A stretch of 64,000 bases of DNA from Polyangiaceae bacterium (GTDB lineage: Bacteria; Myxococcota_A; Polyangia; Polyangiales; Polyangiaceae): positions 1-64,000 of the forward strand of contig JACKEB010000014.1 in NCBI GenBank assembly GCA_020633205.1. Direction: 5' to 3'. A program made the position numbers and the translations under genes. Positions 50,588-59,600 of this stretch are shown here, in pieces. The notes beneath the pieces are model-generated. The model had not been told where the DNA came from, did no database searches, and saw nothing but the letters and a program-made list of their open reading frames with translations. The stretch's first letter is position 1, and each line of letters begins with the position of its first letter.

Positions 50588-51232
50588 TCAGCCCTGGTTG
50601 TTCCCGTCGTCCACCGGTGGCGCTTCGTAGTTGAAGAACTCACAGGACGCGGGCAGCGTGAAGTCTCCGAGTGACTCGAGCGGGTCTCCGGTGCAGGGCA
50701 GCATGTTCACGATGTCCTGTAAACAGGCCATCAGCGTGCCGATGCAGAGCTGCTGTCCGTTGATCTCGGTCATCGTGATACCGCACTCGACGGGGTGCGT
50801 TTCGCAGATATCCGTCGACTCGCAGCTATCACCAAAGAAGTTGGTCGCGTCGCTCTCGCCACGTAGCGAGGGCAGGCTCAAGATGTTGCTTGAGAGCTGC
50901 AAGGCGATGCCCTGTGGATCCAGGTTCAGTTGCTGGGTTCCGTCTTGAATCGGTGGATCCTGGGTCGCGTCGTTCCATCCGCACTGCTCGGCGCGATCGC
51001 ACATGCTGCTCAGGATATCGAGCGCGTCTGCGGCCGTGAGGTTGCAGCTGGACGGGGTCTCTGTCGCGGAGTTCGTCGGCTTCTCAGTAGCGCCGCCTCC
51101 GGGCTGCTCGCTGCCGTTGTTGAACGGGCTTTCGTTCCCCAGCGCACCGCCTGGGTCTCCTTGGCCGTCAGTTGCGCACGCCCACATCAGCGCACCTACG
51201 GCTATCATCCCCCACTTGATGTTGCGCACCAT
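50588..51232 (-). CDS. Cys-rich secreted lipoprotein, unknown
   Basis: 214 residues: lipobox region GALMWAC, a Gly/Asn/Thr/Ser linker (about 25-60), then a domain with many Cys (CNLTAADALDILSSMCDRAE, CESTDICETHPVECG, CIGTLMACLQDI, ending CEFFNYEAPPVDDG). The paired Cys suggest disulfides outside the cell. Not recognised. It stands alone between the terminator at 50.5 kb and the outer-membrane gene. Confidence 0.75.
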   Translation of the reverse strand: MVRNIKWGMIAVGALMWACATDGQGDPGGALGNESPFNNGSEQPGGGATEKPTNSATETPSSCNLTAADALDILSSMCDRAEQCGWNDATQDPPIQDGTQQLNLDPQGIALQLSSNILSLPSLRGESDATNFFGDSCESTDICETHPVECGITMTEINGQQLCIGTLMACLQDIVNMLPCTGDPLESLGDFTLPASCEFFNYEAPPVDDGNNQG

Positions 51233-51314
51233 GCTCCCTCCAAGGCTTAAGAGTCTGTCACGACGCCGGGACGCTCGCTAGCTGCGGCATCCCGGCGACG
51301 ATCAGGTCGCAATC

Positions 51315-52112
51315 TCAGAAGTAGTACATCGCCGCGACGTTACTCGTGAAGATGTTCCACGGGTTGTCGCCGACGGTGGTGCCAATCGCGGTGGTGGAGT
51401 GCTTCACCGACTGCTCCGGCGTGGAGTCCACGGTGGCCTTGCGGCTCTCCATGGCAAACAGCAAGCCGACGCTGCCTTGGAGGCTGAGCTGCGGAATGCC
51501 GATGAAGCCGAAGTGGATCTCCGCGCCAGCCCGCGCACCAATATCCAGACCAAAACCGCTCAACTTCACATCCGGCTGACCTGAACCAGGGAGTGCTGAG
51601 ATGGTGGAATTGGCGAAGCCCACGTTCAGTTCCGGCACGATTTGGAAGCTGAAGTGCCCGTCGTCCGCCAGGTTGAGCGGTACGCCGGCGTGAAGCAGGA
51701 AGCCGGTGGCTCCCTGATCGTCAAGGTCTTGGCTGGTGTTGCCGTTGTCCGTCGTGGTGGTGCCGCCGGTGCTGACGAATCCCAACCCCGCATCGATTCC
51801 AAGGCTGGGATCCAGCCAGTAGCGAACGCCGATCACCGGTGCCTGAACACTCGCTCCGTTCACATCAAAGGTGCCACCACCTCCATCGGCAGCAATCGGA
51901 ATGCTCCGACGCCCCAAGTAGCCAACACCGATGTGCTCTGACATCGTGGCGTGATCGGAACCACCGGTCGTGGCCGAGGCGCCGGGAGTGCCTGGCAGGG
52001 TCATGCCGGCCTGGCCACTTGCGCTCGCTTCCTGAGCGAATGCGCTACCCGCGAACATCAAAGTCGCCGCAGCAACTACTCCCGCCATCCCCAAACGTGC
52101 AGTCTTCTGCAT
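51315..52112 (-). CDS. Outer-membrane beta-barrel protein
   Basis: 265 residues with a cleavable signal (AGVVAAATLMFAGSAFAQ), a Ser/Gly/Thr-rich stretch, then alternating hydrophobic strands (IGVGYLGRRSIPIAADGGG, PVIGVRYWLDPSLGIDAGLG, FSFQIVPELNVGFANSTIS) and the C-terminal aromatic signature VAAMYYF recognised by the BAM complex. Probably an OmpA/OprF-like small barrel of about 8-10 strands. Specific role unknown. Confidence 0.78.
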   Translation of the reverse strand: MQKTARLGMAGVVAAATLMFAGSAFAQEASASGQAGMTLPGTPGASATTGGSDHATMSEHIGVGYLGRRSIPIAADGGGGTFDVNGASVQAPVIGVRYWLDPSLGIDAGLGFVSTGGTTTTDNGNTSQDLDDQGATGFLLHAGVPLNLADDGHFSFQIVPELNVGFANSTISALPGSGQPDVKLSGFGLDIGARAGAEIHFGFIGIPQLSLQGSVGLLFAMESRKATVDSTPEQSVKHSTTAIGTTVGDNPWNIFTSNVAAMYYF

Positions 52113-52334
52113 TTTATCCTCCGTGAGTGGGCGCCCCTACCTCTCCCAGCGTCCGAAACCAGTCCAACTCAGCCTGGCCAGACGTTCGTCCTGTGGGGAG
52201 CCCGAGTCTGCTACGTCGCATGGTTGCTAACCTTCCGTGATACAGGCAAGAAACAAGGCGTTTCCGCGCCAAATCAGTTTGGTTAAACCACTGAAAACAC
52301 TAGCTATATCGGGCACTCAGCGGGCCAAGCTGGT

Positions 52335-53171
52335 GTGCTACACGAAGTGCCATATTCTCAGCTTGAGGCAGCTAAGTTGTTGAAGAAGCGGGCAGATTTG
52401 CTCTTGGTGGAGCGAGGCTTGTGCGAAAGCCGCTCGAAGGCGCAGGCGCTGGTGATGGCTGGCCAGGTCTTCATGGGGGACACCCGCGTCGACAAGCCCG
52501 GCACTCAGCTCGCGGAAGACGCGCCCCTTACGGTGCGGGGCGTCGATCGCTTCGTGTCCCGGGGGGGCCACAAGCTCGAAGGTGCGCTCGAGGTGTTTGC
52601 TGACCGACTGACGTTGGCTGGCACCACGTGCGTGGACGTCGGGGCGTCGACGGGTGGCTTTACCGACTGCCTGCTGCAACGGGGCGTCTCGAAGGTGTAC
52701 GCCGTTGACGTGGGACAGGGTCAGCTCGCCGCCAAGCTCGTGCAAGATTCGCGAGTCGAGGTGCGCGACAAGACCAACGCGCGGTTCCTCGCGGCAAAAG
52801 ACTTCGCGGAGCCAATTGACCTGGTGGTCGTCGACGCGAGCTTCATCGGTATTGGGAAGCTCGCGGCTGCGCTTGCGGCGACGTTGCGTGTCGAAGGCCA
52901 TCTGGTGGCGATGATCAAGCCCCAGTTCGAGGTTGGTCGAGACGTCGCGAGGCGCTTCAAGGGTGTGATTCGTGATCCGAAGCTACGCGCCGCGGCTATC
53001 GATGGTGTGAAGGCACAGCTCGAAGCGGTTGGCTTCGAGCTTTTGGCAGAGGCGGACTCGACGCTGCCGGGTCCCAAGGGCAACCTGGAGTGCTTCGTCT
53101 TGGCCCAGCTGACCTCTCCCCCAAACCCAGAGCCTGCCGAGTCTCAGAACACCAACACCCAGATGTCGTAG
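52335..53171 (+). CDS. tlyA: TlyA-family rRNA 2'-O-methyltransferase
   Basis: 278 residues from GTG 52335; the family N-terminus suggests a later TTG near 52377-52380 (KKRADLLLVERGL) instead. An S4 RNA-binding domain (SKAQALVMAGQVFMGDTRVD) precedes an FtsJ-like methyltransferase with SAM motif VDVGASTGGFTDCLL and later VVVDASFIG and MIKPQFEVG. TlyA methylates 16S/23S rRNA cytidines in mycobacteria; the name hemolysin A is historical. Its 3' end overlaps the convergent CPBP gene by 28 bp. Confidence 0.88.
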   Translation: MLHEVPYSQLEAAKLLKKRADLLLVERGLCESRSKAQALVMAGQVFMGDTRVDKPGTQLAEDAPLTVRGVDRFVSRGGHKLEGALEVFADRLTLAGTTCVDVGASTGGFTDCLLQRGVSKVYAVDVGQGQLAAKLVQDSRVEVRDKTNARFLAAKDFAEPIDLVVVDASFIGIGKLAAALAATLRVEGHLVAMIKPQFEVGRDVARRFKGVIRDPKLRAAAIDGVKAQLEAVGFELLAEADSTLPGPKGNLECFVLAQLTSPPNPEPAESQNTNTQMS

Positions 53172-53869
53172 AGTGCGTGGGTCCAGACGGCAGGTGCAAA
53201 GCCGCGCACGTGATAGATGGCGGTGAACACCAAGCCGCAAACCGTGCGGAAAACAAAGCTCTTGGGGTCGAATGGATCGCCAAGCGCCCCCACGTAGTGC
53301 CAGCCGCTGAAGATCATCGAGGCGACCAGCGCCCAGCCCAGGGTGAACCACAGCTTCTTGAAGGGGAGTGGCGCCGGCAAAAACGCTAACAACAGCTTCA
53401 GCCCGAGGCCGTAGAGGATCACCCGGAACGCAATTTCCTCGTAGAAACCCGCTCCAAGGCTCATCACCAGGCCTTGGAAGGGGCCGCCGGACACACCGCC
53501 CAGGAAGATTTCTCCGACCACCCAGCCTGCGATGAGGCGCATGGCCACCGCGTACAGGACGCCTTCTGCGGCGACCCAAGCGAAGCGCTGCCACTGCATG
53601 GCGCCGCGTTTGCGGAACACCAAGAGCACCGCGACATACACCGCGCCGATGCCCAGGGTCAGCCCGGAGTACGCGAGCAAGCTGTTGTCCGCGAGGCTCA
53701 TCAGCTCCCGCGTGACCATGTCTGCCGCGTTGCGCACCGGCAGAAAGACCACCCCCAGGTGGTAGAGCAAGAAGATCGGCAGCGTCAGCACCAAGTCGGT
53801 GATCGGACCCGTCTTGGTCAGCGCCGCCGGTTGCGGCGCCGGTAGCGGCGCTTGCTCGACGTCGGTCAT
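53144..53869 (-). CDS. CPBP-family intramembrane metalloprotease
   Basis: 241 residues from ATG 53869, which overlaps the prenyltransferase stop (ATGA). About seven membrane helices. The glutamate pair motif is in GFYEEIAFRVILYG (EExxxR), and the two His motifs are FSGWHYVGAL and THALYD, completing the CPBP/RCE1-type active site. It may process prenylated or membrane substrates; coupling to a UbiA prenyltransferase gene hints at a lipid-related role, which is inference only. Confidence 0.87.
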   Translation of the reverse strand: MTDVEQAPLPAPQPAALTKTGPITDLVLTLPIFLLYHLGVVFLPVRNAADMVTRELMSLADNSLLAYSGLTLGIGAVYVAVLLVFRKRGAMQWQRFAWVAAEGVLYAVAMRLIAGWVVGEIFLGGVSGGPFQGLVMSLGAGFYEEIAFRVILYGLGLKLLLAFLPAPLPFKKLWFTLGWALVASMIFSGWHYVGALGDPFDPKSFVFRTVCGLVFTAIYHVRGFAPAVWTHALYDIWVLVF

Positions 53870-54975
53870 CCCCCGGGCCGCAGGTTGTAGACGATCCAGA
53901 GCACCAGGCCGATCCACAACAGCACGATGCCGACGAACGGGCCGTCGCGAAGCATCTCCTGGGTGGGGCTCTCAGCCTTCGGGCGGCTGCGCACCAGCTG
54001 CAAGAAGCGCAGCACGCCAGCGACAACGAAAGCCGTCGTGGGCCAGAGATAATCCGTGTGGAAAAATGCTCGAGTGGAAGGATCCAGCGTGTACGCCAGG
54101 TACACGCCAATCGTCGCGACCGCTGTGACGACCAAAGCGGTGTCTAGGCCACCCGCCGTGTAGCGCTCGAGGGATGCGCGCGTCTTGCCCACGTCAGCGG
54201 CTGCGGCCGCCAGCTCGTGACGACGCTTACCGAAGCCAAGAAACAGCGCCAACAGCGCAGTACACGCGATCAGATAGCGAGAGACCGAGATGTGCGTGGC
54301 GAAACCGCCTGCCTCCACCCGCAACACGAACCCGAGGGCGATCAGGCTGACATCGAGGTAGGGGACCTTCTTCAGCTTGAACGAGTACGCCAGGTTCTGC
54401 AGGAAGTAGAGCGCAGCGACCGCGAAGAAGCCGACGTTGATCAGGAGCGCCGAGCCAAGCGCCAGCACGACCAGCACCGCCGCGAGCACCTTCGCGAGGG
54501 GCAGCGGCACGCGGCCGGAAGGGATTGGACGGTAACGCTTCACCGGGTGCACCCGGTCCGCCGTCACGTCCACCACGTCGTTCATCGTGTAGACGGCGCC
54601 AGCCAACAAGCAGAACACGCCAAACGCGCTGGCCGCTCGGGTGAGCAGGGCCGGGTCGAAGATCTCTCTAGCGAACACCACGGGTGCCACCACGAAGGCG
54701 TTCTTCACCCATTGGTGTGGACGGAGCGTCTTGATCACACCGCCGAGGCGCCACACGAATCCTTGCTCAGTCTCTTTTTCCATCGCTCCAGCGGACGGCT
54801 CCACGAACGGCGAGTCTGCGTTGTCAGGGCCTTGCGTGGACGCAGGCCGGCTCTGGCCTTCTGCGGCTTCAGCGGTGACCTCGATGCGCTCCATGCTGGC
54901 TTCGCCCATGAGCCCCGGGCCTATAGCGCAAATCCCACCAGGCAACGCCTTTTCGTCACTCAGATTGGGTGACAT
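53866..54975 (-). CDS. UbiA-type prenyltransferase, decaprenyl-phosphate phosphoribosyltransferase-like
   Basis: 369 residues including a disordered N-terminus of about 80; later ATGs at 54909 and 54894 are possible starts. Membrane helices from about residue 85. LRPHQWVKNAFVVAPVVFA and the first Asp-rich motif YTMNDVVDVTADRVHPVK match the DPPR synthase branch (Rv3806c-like) of UbiA; RYRPIPSGRV and SFKLKKVPYLDVSLIALGF follow. In mycobacteria this makes the arabinan precursor decaprenylphosphoryl ribose phosphate; here a polyprenyl-phosphate sugar role is inferred. First of a pair with the CPBP protease. Confidence 0.85.
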   Translation of the reverse strand: MSPNLSDEKALPGGICAIGPGLMGEASMERIEVTAEAAEGQSRPASTQGPDNADSPFVEPSAGAMEKETEQGFVWRLGGVIKTLRPHQWVKNAFVVAPVVFAREIFDPALLTRAASAFGVFCLLAGAVYTMNDVVDVTADRVHPVKRYRPIPSGRVPLPLAKVLAAVLVVLALGSALLINVGFFAVAALYFLQNLAYSFKLKKVPYLDVSLIALGFVLRVEAGGFATHISVSRYLIACTALLALFLGFGKRRHELAAAAADVGKTRASLERYTAGGLDTALVVTAVATIGVYLAYTLDPSTRAFFHTDYLWPTTAFVVAGVLRFLQLVRSRPKAESPTQEMLRDGPFVGIVLLWIGLVLWIVYNLRPGG

Positions 54976-55044
54976 GGTCCCAGTGCGGTCCGTCGATCTG
55001 GCGAAAAATACAGGAGATTTGCGCGCAGCTCTGGGGCTGGGCGG

Positions 55045-55884
55045 CTACTTGGTGTCGGTCCCCAGGTTCTCCCGACAGCGCGCTACGTAGAGCTGATCCG
55101 GGGCGGTGCCCGTTCCCTTCAGCTTCTGGGTCTCCTTGATCTCCGCCTCGATGGCCGACTGAAACTTCTCGTAGGGCTGCGCGCCACTGAGCTTCGCGCC
55201 GTTGATGAAGAACGCCGGTGTACCGTTCGCACTGAGGGCCTTGGCCTGTTGGATGTCCGCGTCGACCTTGGCGCTCACCGCGGTTGAGAGCTTTGCCGTG
55301 CGGAACTGTTCGGTGTCTCCGCCTGCTTGTAGCACCCAGGGCGCGAAGTCCGTGGACGGCAGCTCCGATTGGTTGCTCATGACCAGACCGATGAACTTCA
55401 TCGCGACCGCTGACCCACTGGTCTGCTGTACGGCCTGGGCTGCGAGCGCTGCGTCCCGCGCTTGCTTGTGGAACGGCAGCGGGTTGTGCTTGACCACGAT
55501 CCGCAACTCGTTCTCGTTGTAGTTGGTGCGCAAGGTCTCCAGCGTCTTCTGGGCGCGAGAGCAGAACGGACACTGCAGGTCCGTGAACTCCACCAGGGTT
55601 ACGAGGGCATTGCCGCTGCCAGTCGTGGTGTCTTCAGCGGTGATCGGAATGCAAGCGGTCGCGTGGCTCGTAGGCGCCGCGACGGCGGGCACGAGCGGCG
55701 CTGCGACAGGCGTGGTCCCGAGGGGAGCGGTGCCGACGGGAACAGTGCCCTGCGGCAAGCTGCCTGGGTCTGGGCCTAGGTCTTCGGGTTTCTGGGCGTT
55801 CTTGCAGGCAAGCAAGCCTGCGAGCAGCACCGCGACCCCAAAACCTTGCGGAAACGACTGAAGACGAGAACTCGACTTTGCCAT
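55045..55884 (-). CDS. DsbA-like thioredoxin-fold lipoprotein
   Basis: 279 residues: lipobox LLAC, a Pro/Ala/Val linker (about 30-75), then a thioredoxin fold with CPFC active site in LVEFTDLQCPFCSRAQK, an inserted helical domain (LPFHKQARDAALAAQAV) and cis-Pro loop NGTPAFFING. This is the Thioredoxin_4 (DsbA/DsbG-like) type, placed at a membrane surface. It should oxidise or isomerise disulfides of the many Cys-rich exported proteins encoded nearby. Starts 69 bp before the prenyltransferase on the same strand. Confidence 0.88.
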   Translation of the reverse strand: MAKSSSRLQSFPQGFGVAVLLAGLLACKNAQKPEDLGPDPGSLPQGTVPVGTAPLGTTPVAAPLVPAVAAPTSHATACIPITAEDTTTGSGNALVTLVEFTDLQCPFCSRAQKTLETLRTNYNENELRIVVKHNPLPFHKQARDAALAAQAVQQTSGSAVAMKFIGLVMSNQSELPSTDFAPWVLQAGGDTEQFRTAKLSTAVSAKVDADIQQAKALSANGTPAFFINGAKLSGAQPYEKFQSAIEAEIKETQKLKGTGTAPDQLYVARCRENLGTDTK

Positions 55885-55915
55885 GAAGACCTAGGTTGCT
55901 CTACGGACGAGTCGA

Positions 55916-56677
55916 CTACTGATCGACCACCTTTAGGCCCGGACGCATGATCACGAAGGGTTCATCCACCGGCGCGCCGTTGATGTAGACGAACTTCAGG
56001 CTCTTCAGTTCTTTCAGCGGCTTCAGATCTTTTACCCGCGTGCGCTGAATCGACAGCTTCTCGAGCTTCGTCAGCTTGGCCAGGGGTGTCAGGTCGTCGA
56101 CGGGAGTGTCGTCGAGCTGCAGATCGGTGATCTCCGTGAGCTTCTCGAGAGGCTTCAGGTCGCGGATCTGGGTGTGCCCTAGATCGAGGCGGTCGAGCTT
56201 GGTCAGCTTCTCGAGCTTTGCGATGTCCGTGATCGGGTTGAACGCCAGCTTCAGGTCGAGCAGCGTCGTCAGCTCGGCCAGCGGCTCGATGTCCCTGATC
56301 TTACCTCGGCCGAAGAACAGCCCCTGCACATGGGTCAGATGGGGGAAGATGCAGTTGTCGAGGGAGTTCAGGCTGCTCGACGAGAGCTTGAGGCTCTTGA
56401 TCTTGCCGAGCTCCGCCTTGGTGATGTCGCCCTTCTCCTTCTGCAGCTTGCGGCGCACCTCGGCCTCGACATCGGCGTCCGCGAAGTCCACGACGTTCCC
56501 AGCCTTGCACTCGCGCTTCACCACCGGTGGTGGCTCTTCCTTCTTGGGTTCCGGCGTGGGAACGGCGCTTGGCAGTGCCGTGGCGGCTTGTACTGACGCG
56601 GACGCCGCGGGCTTGTCCGCGGGCGCTTCGTCGCAAGCGACGGCCAACATCAACAGGGGCAGGATCCGGAGTCGCAT
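55916..56677 (-). CDS. Leucine-rich-repeat lipoprotein
   Basis: 253 residues from ATG 56677 (MRLRILPLLMLAVACDE; lipobox AVAC). After a Pro/Ala/Lys linker, a short helical cap (DVEAEVRRKLQKEKGDI) leads into about seven SDS22/internalin-type repeats with the pattern LTxLxxLxLxxTxIxDLxPLxx. Such repeats bind proteins; an adhesion or inhibitor role is possible. It ends 31 bp before the DsbA-like gene start on the same strand. Confidence 0.82.
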   Translation of the reverse strand: MRLRILPLLMLAVACDEAPADKPAASASVQAATALPSAVPTPEPKKEEPPPVVKRECKAGNVVDFADADVEAEVRRKLQKEKGDITKAELGKIKSLKLSSSSLNSLDNCIFPHLTHVQGLFFGRGKIRDIEPLAELTTLLDLKLAFNPITDIAKLEKLTKLDRLDLGHTQIRDLKPLEKLTEITDLQLDDTPVDDLTPLAKLTKLEKLSIQRTRVKDLKPLKELKSLKFVYINGAPVDEPFVIMRPGLKVVDQ

Positions 56678-56760
56678 GGGAGCACCATACCAAGCCCGAG
56701 TTGCCCGGGGAGCGTCGAGCGCGCAACGAGTTGGCAATCACGGCGCGCGCAGCTGTACAA

Positions 56761-58170
56761 TCACGCTGTTGCTGGATTCTGCTCTGCGGGGGTTTGCTGC
56801 GCTGGTGTTGTCTCCTGCGCTTCAGTCGACTGCGCTGTGGTCGGTGCCCACGCCTCGCTGGTAGCGCGACGAAGCAGCGCTTCGCGCAGCGCGAGTTCAC
56901 GCTTCACCGCGGCGACGCGTTTTCCACGTGATAAAAACTCGGAGAGGATCCCTGGCTTGCCTCGCAGCGCGGCCCTCAGCACCCAACCTGCCGCCGTCGT
57001 CGGTCTGAGCATTTCGTAGGGATTGGACTCGCGAATCATCGTGCCGGCGAAGCGCCGCTTGAGCTCCGCGTCCTCAGCGACCTTGTTCAGCACCAGGCGA
57101 TCGAGTTCGCCCGGCTTGCCTGGTTGGGCGACGTCTTGACTGTGGAAGAACAACGGGAGGGCATCAACGTCTCGCTGGCGCCACCAGCGCTCCAAGGCGA
57201 TGTCCCGCGGGGTGTTGCTCAGGAGCGCCTGCGCGGCTGAGCGGGCCTGGAGCAATGCCTCACTGATCCCATCGCCGGAGACGAAATCCTTGTGCACGCC
57301 TGCGTCTCCCAGCAAGAGCCAACCGGGACCCACTGGACGGCGCACGAAATAGCGTTGCGCTAGATAGCCGCGCACGGCTTCGCAAGGCTCCTGCTGCACG
57401 GTCTCTTCGAAGGCCGGTACCTGTGCCGCGCGTTCTCTCAGGCTGTCCAGTGGTCGTTGTCTGAAGGCATCGATCTCGGAGTTGAGCGGGAGCGTGCCGA
57501 TCAGCAGCTGATCGTCCTGGGCGTGGAACGCCACCGAGATGTGTTCACCCCTGCGATAGAGATACATTCCCGCGGGGAAACGGTGGCTGTGCCCCCAGCT
57601 TCGAGGCGCGGGCCAGTAGCTCCAGTACATGCCGCGCGGGGCGTCGTAGCCGAGCAGCTCCTCGCTCCCCACCCACTGCGCCACGCGGCTCTTGCGCCCA
57701 TCCGCGCCAACCACCAGGTCTGCGCGTACGCTGCCTGACGTGCCGTCTGCTCGGGTCAGGTACACCCCAGCGGTTCGCCCCCTCTCGGTCATCAAGCCGC
57801 TCACCTTGGTTCTGTCCCAGAGTTCTGCGCCGCTCTTCAGCGCCGCCTCTTGCAGCAGCCCATCCAGGGAGTAGCGGCGCGGGCAGTACTCTGCGCGCTC
57901 CGTGATATCCAGATCGAGGATCGCCCCAAACCAGTCATAGCGCATGCTGGTCATCGCCGGGCAGAGCTGCCTCAGCGCCGTCCCGAGTCCCAGCTCATCC
58001 AGCACGGAAACACCAGTCCTGTGCAAGGTGTTCGTGCTCAAGACTTGGTCGCTCGGCATACGCGCCTTGTCGACCATCAGCACCTTCATGCCTCCGCGCG
58101 AGAGGAATGCGGCGAGACTCGCACCGGCACAACGGGCCCCAACGATGATCACGTCATAGCGTCGTTCCAT
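56761..58170 (-). CDS. FAD-dependent oxidoreductase (PHBH/geranylgeranyl-reductase type)
   Basis: 469 residues. FAD-binding Rossmann motif VIIVGARCAGASLAAFLSR at the start, GADGRKS in the middle (VVGADGRKSRVA) and GPGWLLLGDAG with HKDFVSGDGISEAL near residue 300. These are the three motifs of aromatic hydroxylase-like flavoproteins. The C-terminal 60 residues are Ala/Thr/Gln/Glu-rich and probably disordered. A perfect inverted repeat 32 bp before its start and a LuxR regulator upstream suggest dedicated control. Substrate unknown. Confidence 0.87.
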   Translation of the reverse strand: MERRYDVIIVGARCAGASLAAFLSRGGMKVLMVDKARMPSDQVLSTNTLHRTGVSVLDELGLGTALRQLCPAMTSMRYDWFGAILDLDITERAEYCPRRYSLDGLLQEAALKSGAELWDRTKVSGLMTERGRTAGVYLTRADGTSGSVRADLVVGADGRKSRVAQWVGSEELLGYDAPRGMYWSYWPAPRSWGHSHRFPAGMYLYRRGEHISVAFHAQDDQLLIGTLPLNSEIDAFRQRPLDSLRERAAQVPAFEETVQQEPCEAVRGYLAQRYFVRRPVGPGWLLLGDAGVHKDFVSGDGISEALLQARSAAQALLSNTPRDIALERWWRQRDVDALPLFFHSQDVAQPGKPGELDRLVLNKVAEDAELKRRFAGTMIRESNPYEMLRPTTAAGWVLRAALRGKPGILSEFLSRGKRVAAVKRELALREALLRRATSEAWAPTTAQSTEAQETTPAQQTPAEQNPATA

Positions 58171-58202
58171 GCCTGAAGGTTCGCGTCAGGCAGGCAGCAG
58201 CA

Positions 58203-58224
58203 CCATGGGACAAGTGTCCCATGG
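58203..58224. promoter_or_regulatory. Perfect 22-bp inverted repeat upstream of the FAD oxidoreductase
   Basis: Arms CCATGGGACA (58203-58212) and TGTCCCATGG (58215-58224) are exact complements with AG between. It sits in the 74-bp gap between the LuxR-type regulator stop and the oxidoreductase start, the position expected of an operator. The adjacent regulator is the obvious candidate binder. Confidence 0.65.
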
Positions 58225-58244
58225 CTCGTGTTGGCAGGGCCTAT

Positions 58245-58976
58245 CTAGCTGAATTTGGCTGACAAGAGCCCCACGGCCTCAGCGCGATTCGCAACACCTA
58301 GCTTGCTGTATGCCACGCTCAGCTGATTCCGTACGGTTTTGACACTGGTCCCCAGCGCCTGAGCGATGTCGCGATTCGTGTAGCCAAGCCTCAGGTAGCT
58401 GACCACCTCTTGCTCTCTCGCTGTCAGCCCAAACTCATGGCGCTGCTCTGGCGGTTGCTGCCCTCGATTTTGGGGGGGAGGAGCCATGAATGCCGCCCGA
58501 GCCAAGCTGAGTGCGCCGATCACCTCGCGCAACGCACTGACGTCAGCATCCCGAAAGTCCCGCGAGCCCCAACAGCGACCGATCGCCACTTTTTGCAGCA
58601 ATTGCCCGCGATGGGTGAGCGCGCCGATCAGCGTCGTGCGGCCGCGCACCGGCGCCATCACCTGTTGGTAGTGCGCCATCGCACGCATCGTCGTGCCGAA
58701 GACGTCGGAGTCCACCAGCACGCCGCCACGTTGCTGCGCCGCCATTGCCATGGGGTAAAGCTCCAAGCTGAACGACGGCCACAGTGGCCGAACCTCAGCC
58801 AGGTAGTCGACGAGCACGCCGCGAGTCGCGTCGCTCGGTCCCCGCTCGTCAGCGAAGAACAACGTATCCCCGCCGATGTGCTGCTCGAAGAGCGTGAGCA
58901 CTTGAGTCTCGACGCTGCTCCAGTCGCTAGCGGCGAACGCGAGTTCCGTGATCAGCCCAGCGCTCAGCGCCCCCAT
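58245..58976 (-). CDS. LuxR-family transcriptional regulator
   Basis: 243 residues. A C-terminal LuxR helix-turn-helix is clear (GLTAREQEVVSYLRLGYTNR, DIAQALGTSVKTVRNQLSVA, YSKLGVANRAEAV). The N-terminal 150 residues could be a GAF-like sensor (TTLIGALTHRGQLLQKVAIG). The acyl-homoserine-lactone domain is not evident. Directly upstream of the FAD oxidoreductase, with the inverted repeat between, so it likely controls that gene. Confidence 0.87.
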   Translation of the reverse strand: MGALSAGLITELAFAASDWSSVETQVLTLFEQHIGGDTLFFADERGPSDATRGVLVDYLAEVRPLWPSFSLELYPMAMAAQQRGGVLVDSDVFGTTMRAMAHYQQVMAPVRGRTTLIGALTHRGQLLQKVAIGRCWGSRDFRDADVSALREVIGALSLARAAFMAPPPQNRGQQPPEQRHEFGLTAREQEVVSYLRLGYTNRDIAQALGTSVKTVRNQLSVAYSKLGVANRAEAVGLLSAKFS

Positions 58977-59030
58977 CCCGCAAGCGTAACGGAGTCTGAG
59001 CGTGGCGCGAGAACTTCCGCGGGCTCCAGC

Positions 59031-59567
59031 TCAAAGTAGGGCGTGGCACTCGATGTACGGCCGGCCTCCAACCATCGAGCAGGTGCAGTCCGGGTCCAGC
59101 TGAACACAATCGCAAGACGTGCAGTCACCGATCTCCTGGCATCGGTACGCTGATGGTTCGGGGCGATCCGTCCAAAACTCGAGGCAGGCCTGACTCTCCG
59201 CGCTGCAGCGCACCCAGCCACACGGCGTGGTGCCCTCCGGTTCACTGCAGCTCCAGCCGCTTCGGGTGTCCGTGCGCTGCTGCCAGGCGAGGCAGACGTT
59301 GTCGTACACTTGGCCGTCGCAGCCGCAGACCGCAGCGAAGGGGAACTGACTGCAGTCATCTGGGCTCCCCTCGCGGCAAATGCACTCCGAAGTCTCCCCG
59401 CACGCCAGGCCTCCGTATTGGCACCAGCCGCCCCGATCCTTGCAAGCCTTCTCCGCGGCGCTCAACTGGCTACCCGTGGAGTCATCGGAGGAGCTGCAAG
59501 CGTTGAGCAGCAGGCCGGCGGCCATGAGCGGGGCGGTGGCCAAGAGTGAGAGCTTGGTCGTCTTCAT
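59031..59567 (-). CDS. Kazal-like Cys-rich lipoprotein
   Basis: 178 residues: lipobox LLNAC, a short Ser/Asp linker, then a domain with about 20 Cys. VCGCDGQVYDNVCLAWQQ matches the core of Kazal-type serine protease inhibitors (CGxDGxxYxNxC). A downstream stretch WTDRPEPSAYRCQEIGDC and the end CDCVQLDPDCTCSMV are shared with the next gene upstream on this strand. Protease inhibition or protein binding at the cell surface is inferred. A paralogue starts at 60197. Confidence 0.82.
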   Translation of the reverse strand: MKTTKLSLLATAPLMAAGLLLNACSSSDDSTGSQLSAAEKACKDRGGWCQYGGLACGETSECICREGSPDDCSQFPFAAVCGCDGQVYDNVCLAWQQRTDTRSGWSCSEPEGTTPCGWVRCSAESQACLEFWTDRPEPSAYRCQEIGDCTSCDCVQLDPDCTCSMVGGRPYIECHALL

Positions 59568-59600
59568 TGGGGAGCCTCGCTATTGAATCCGGGAGGAAAT

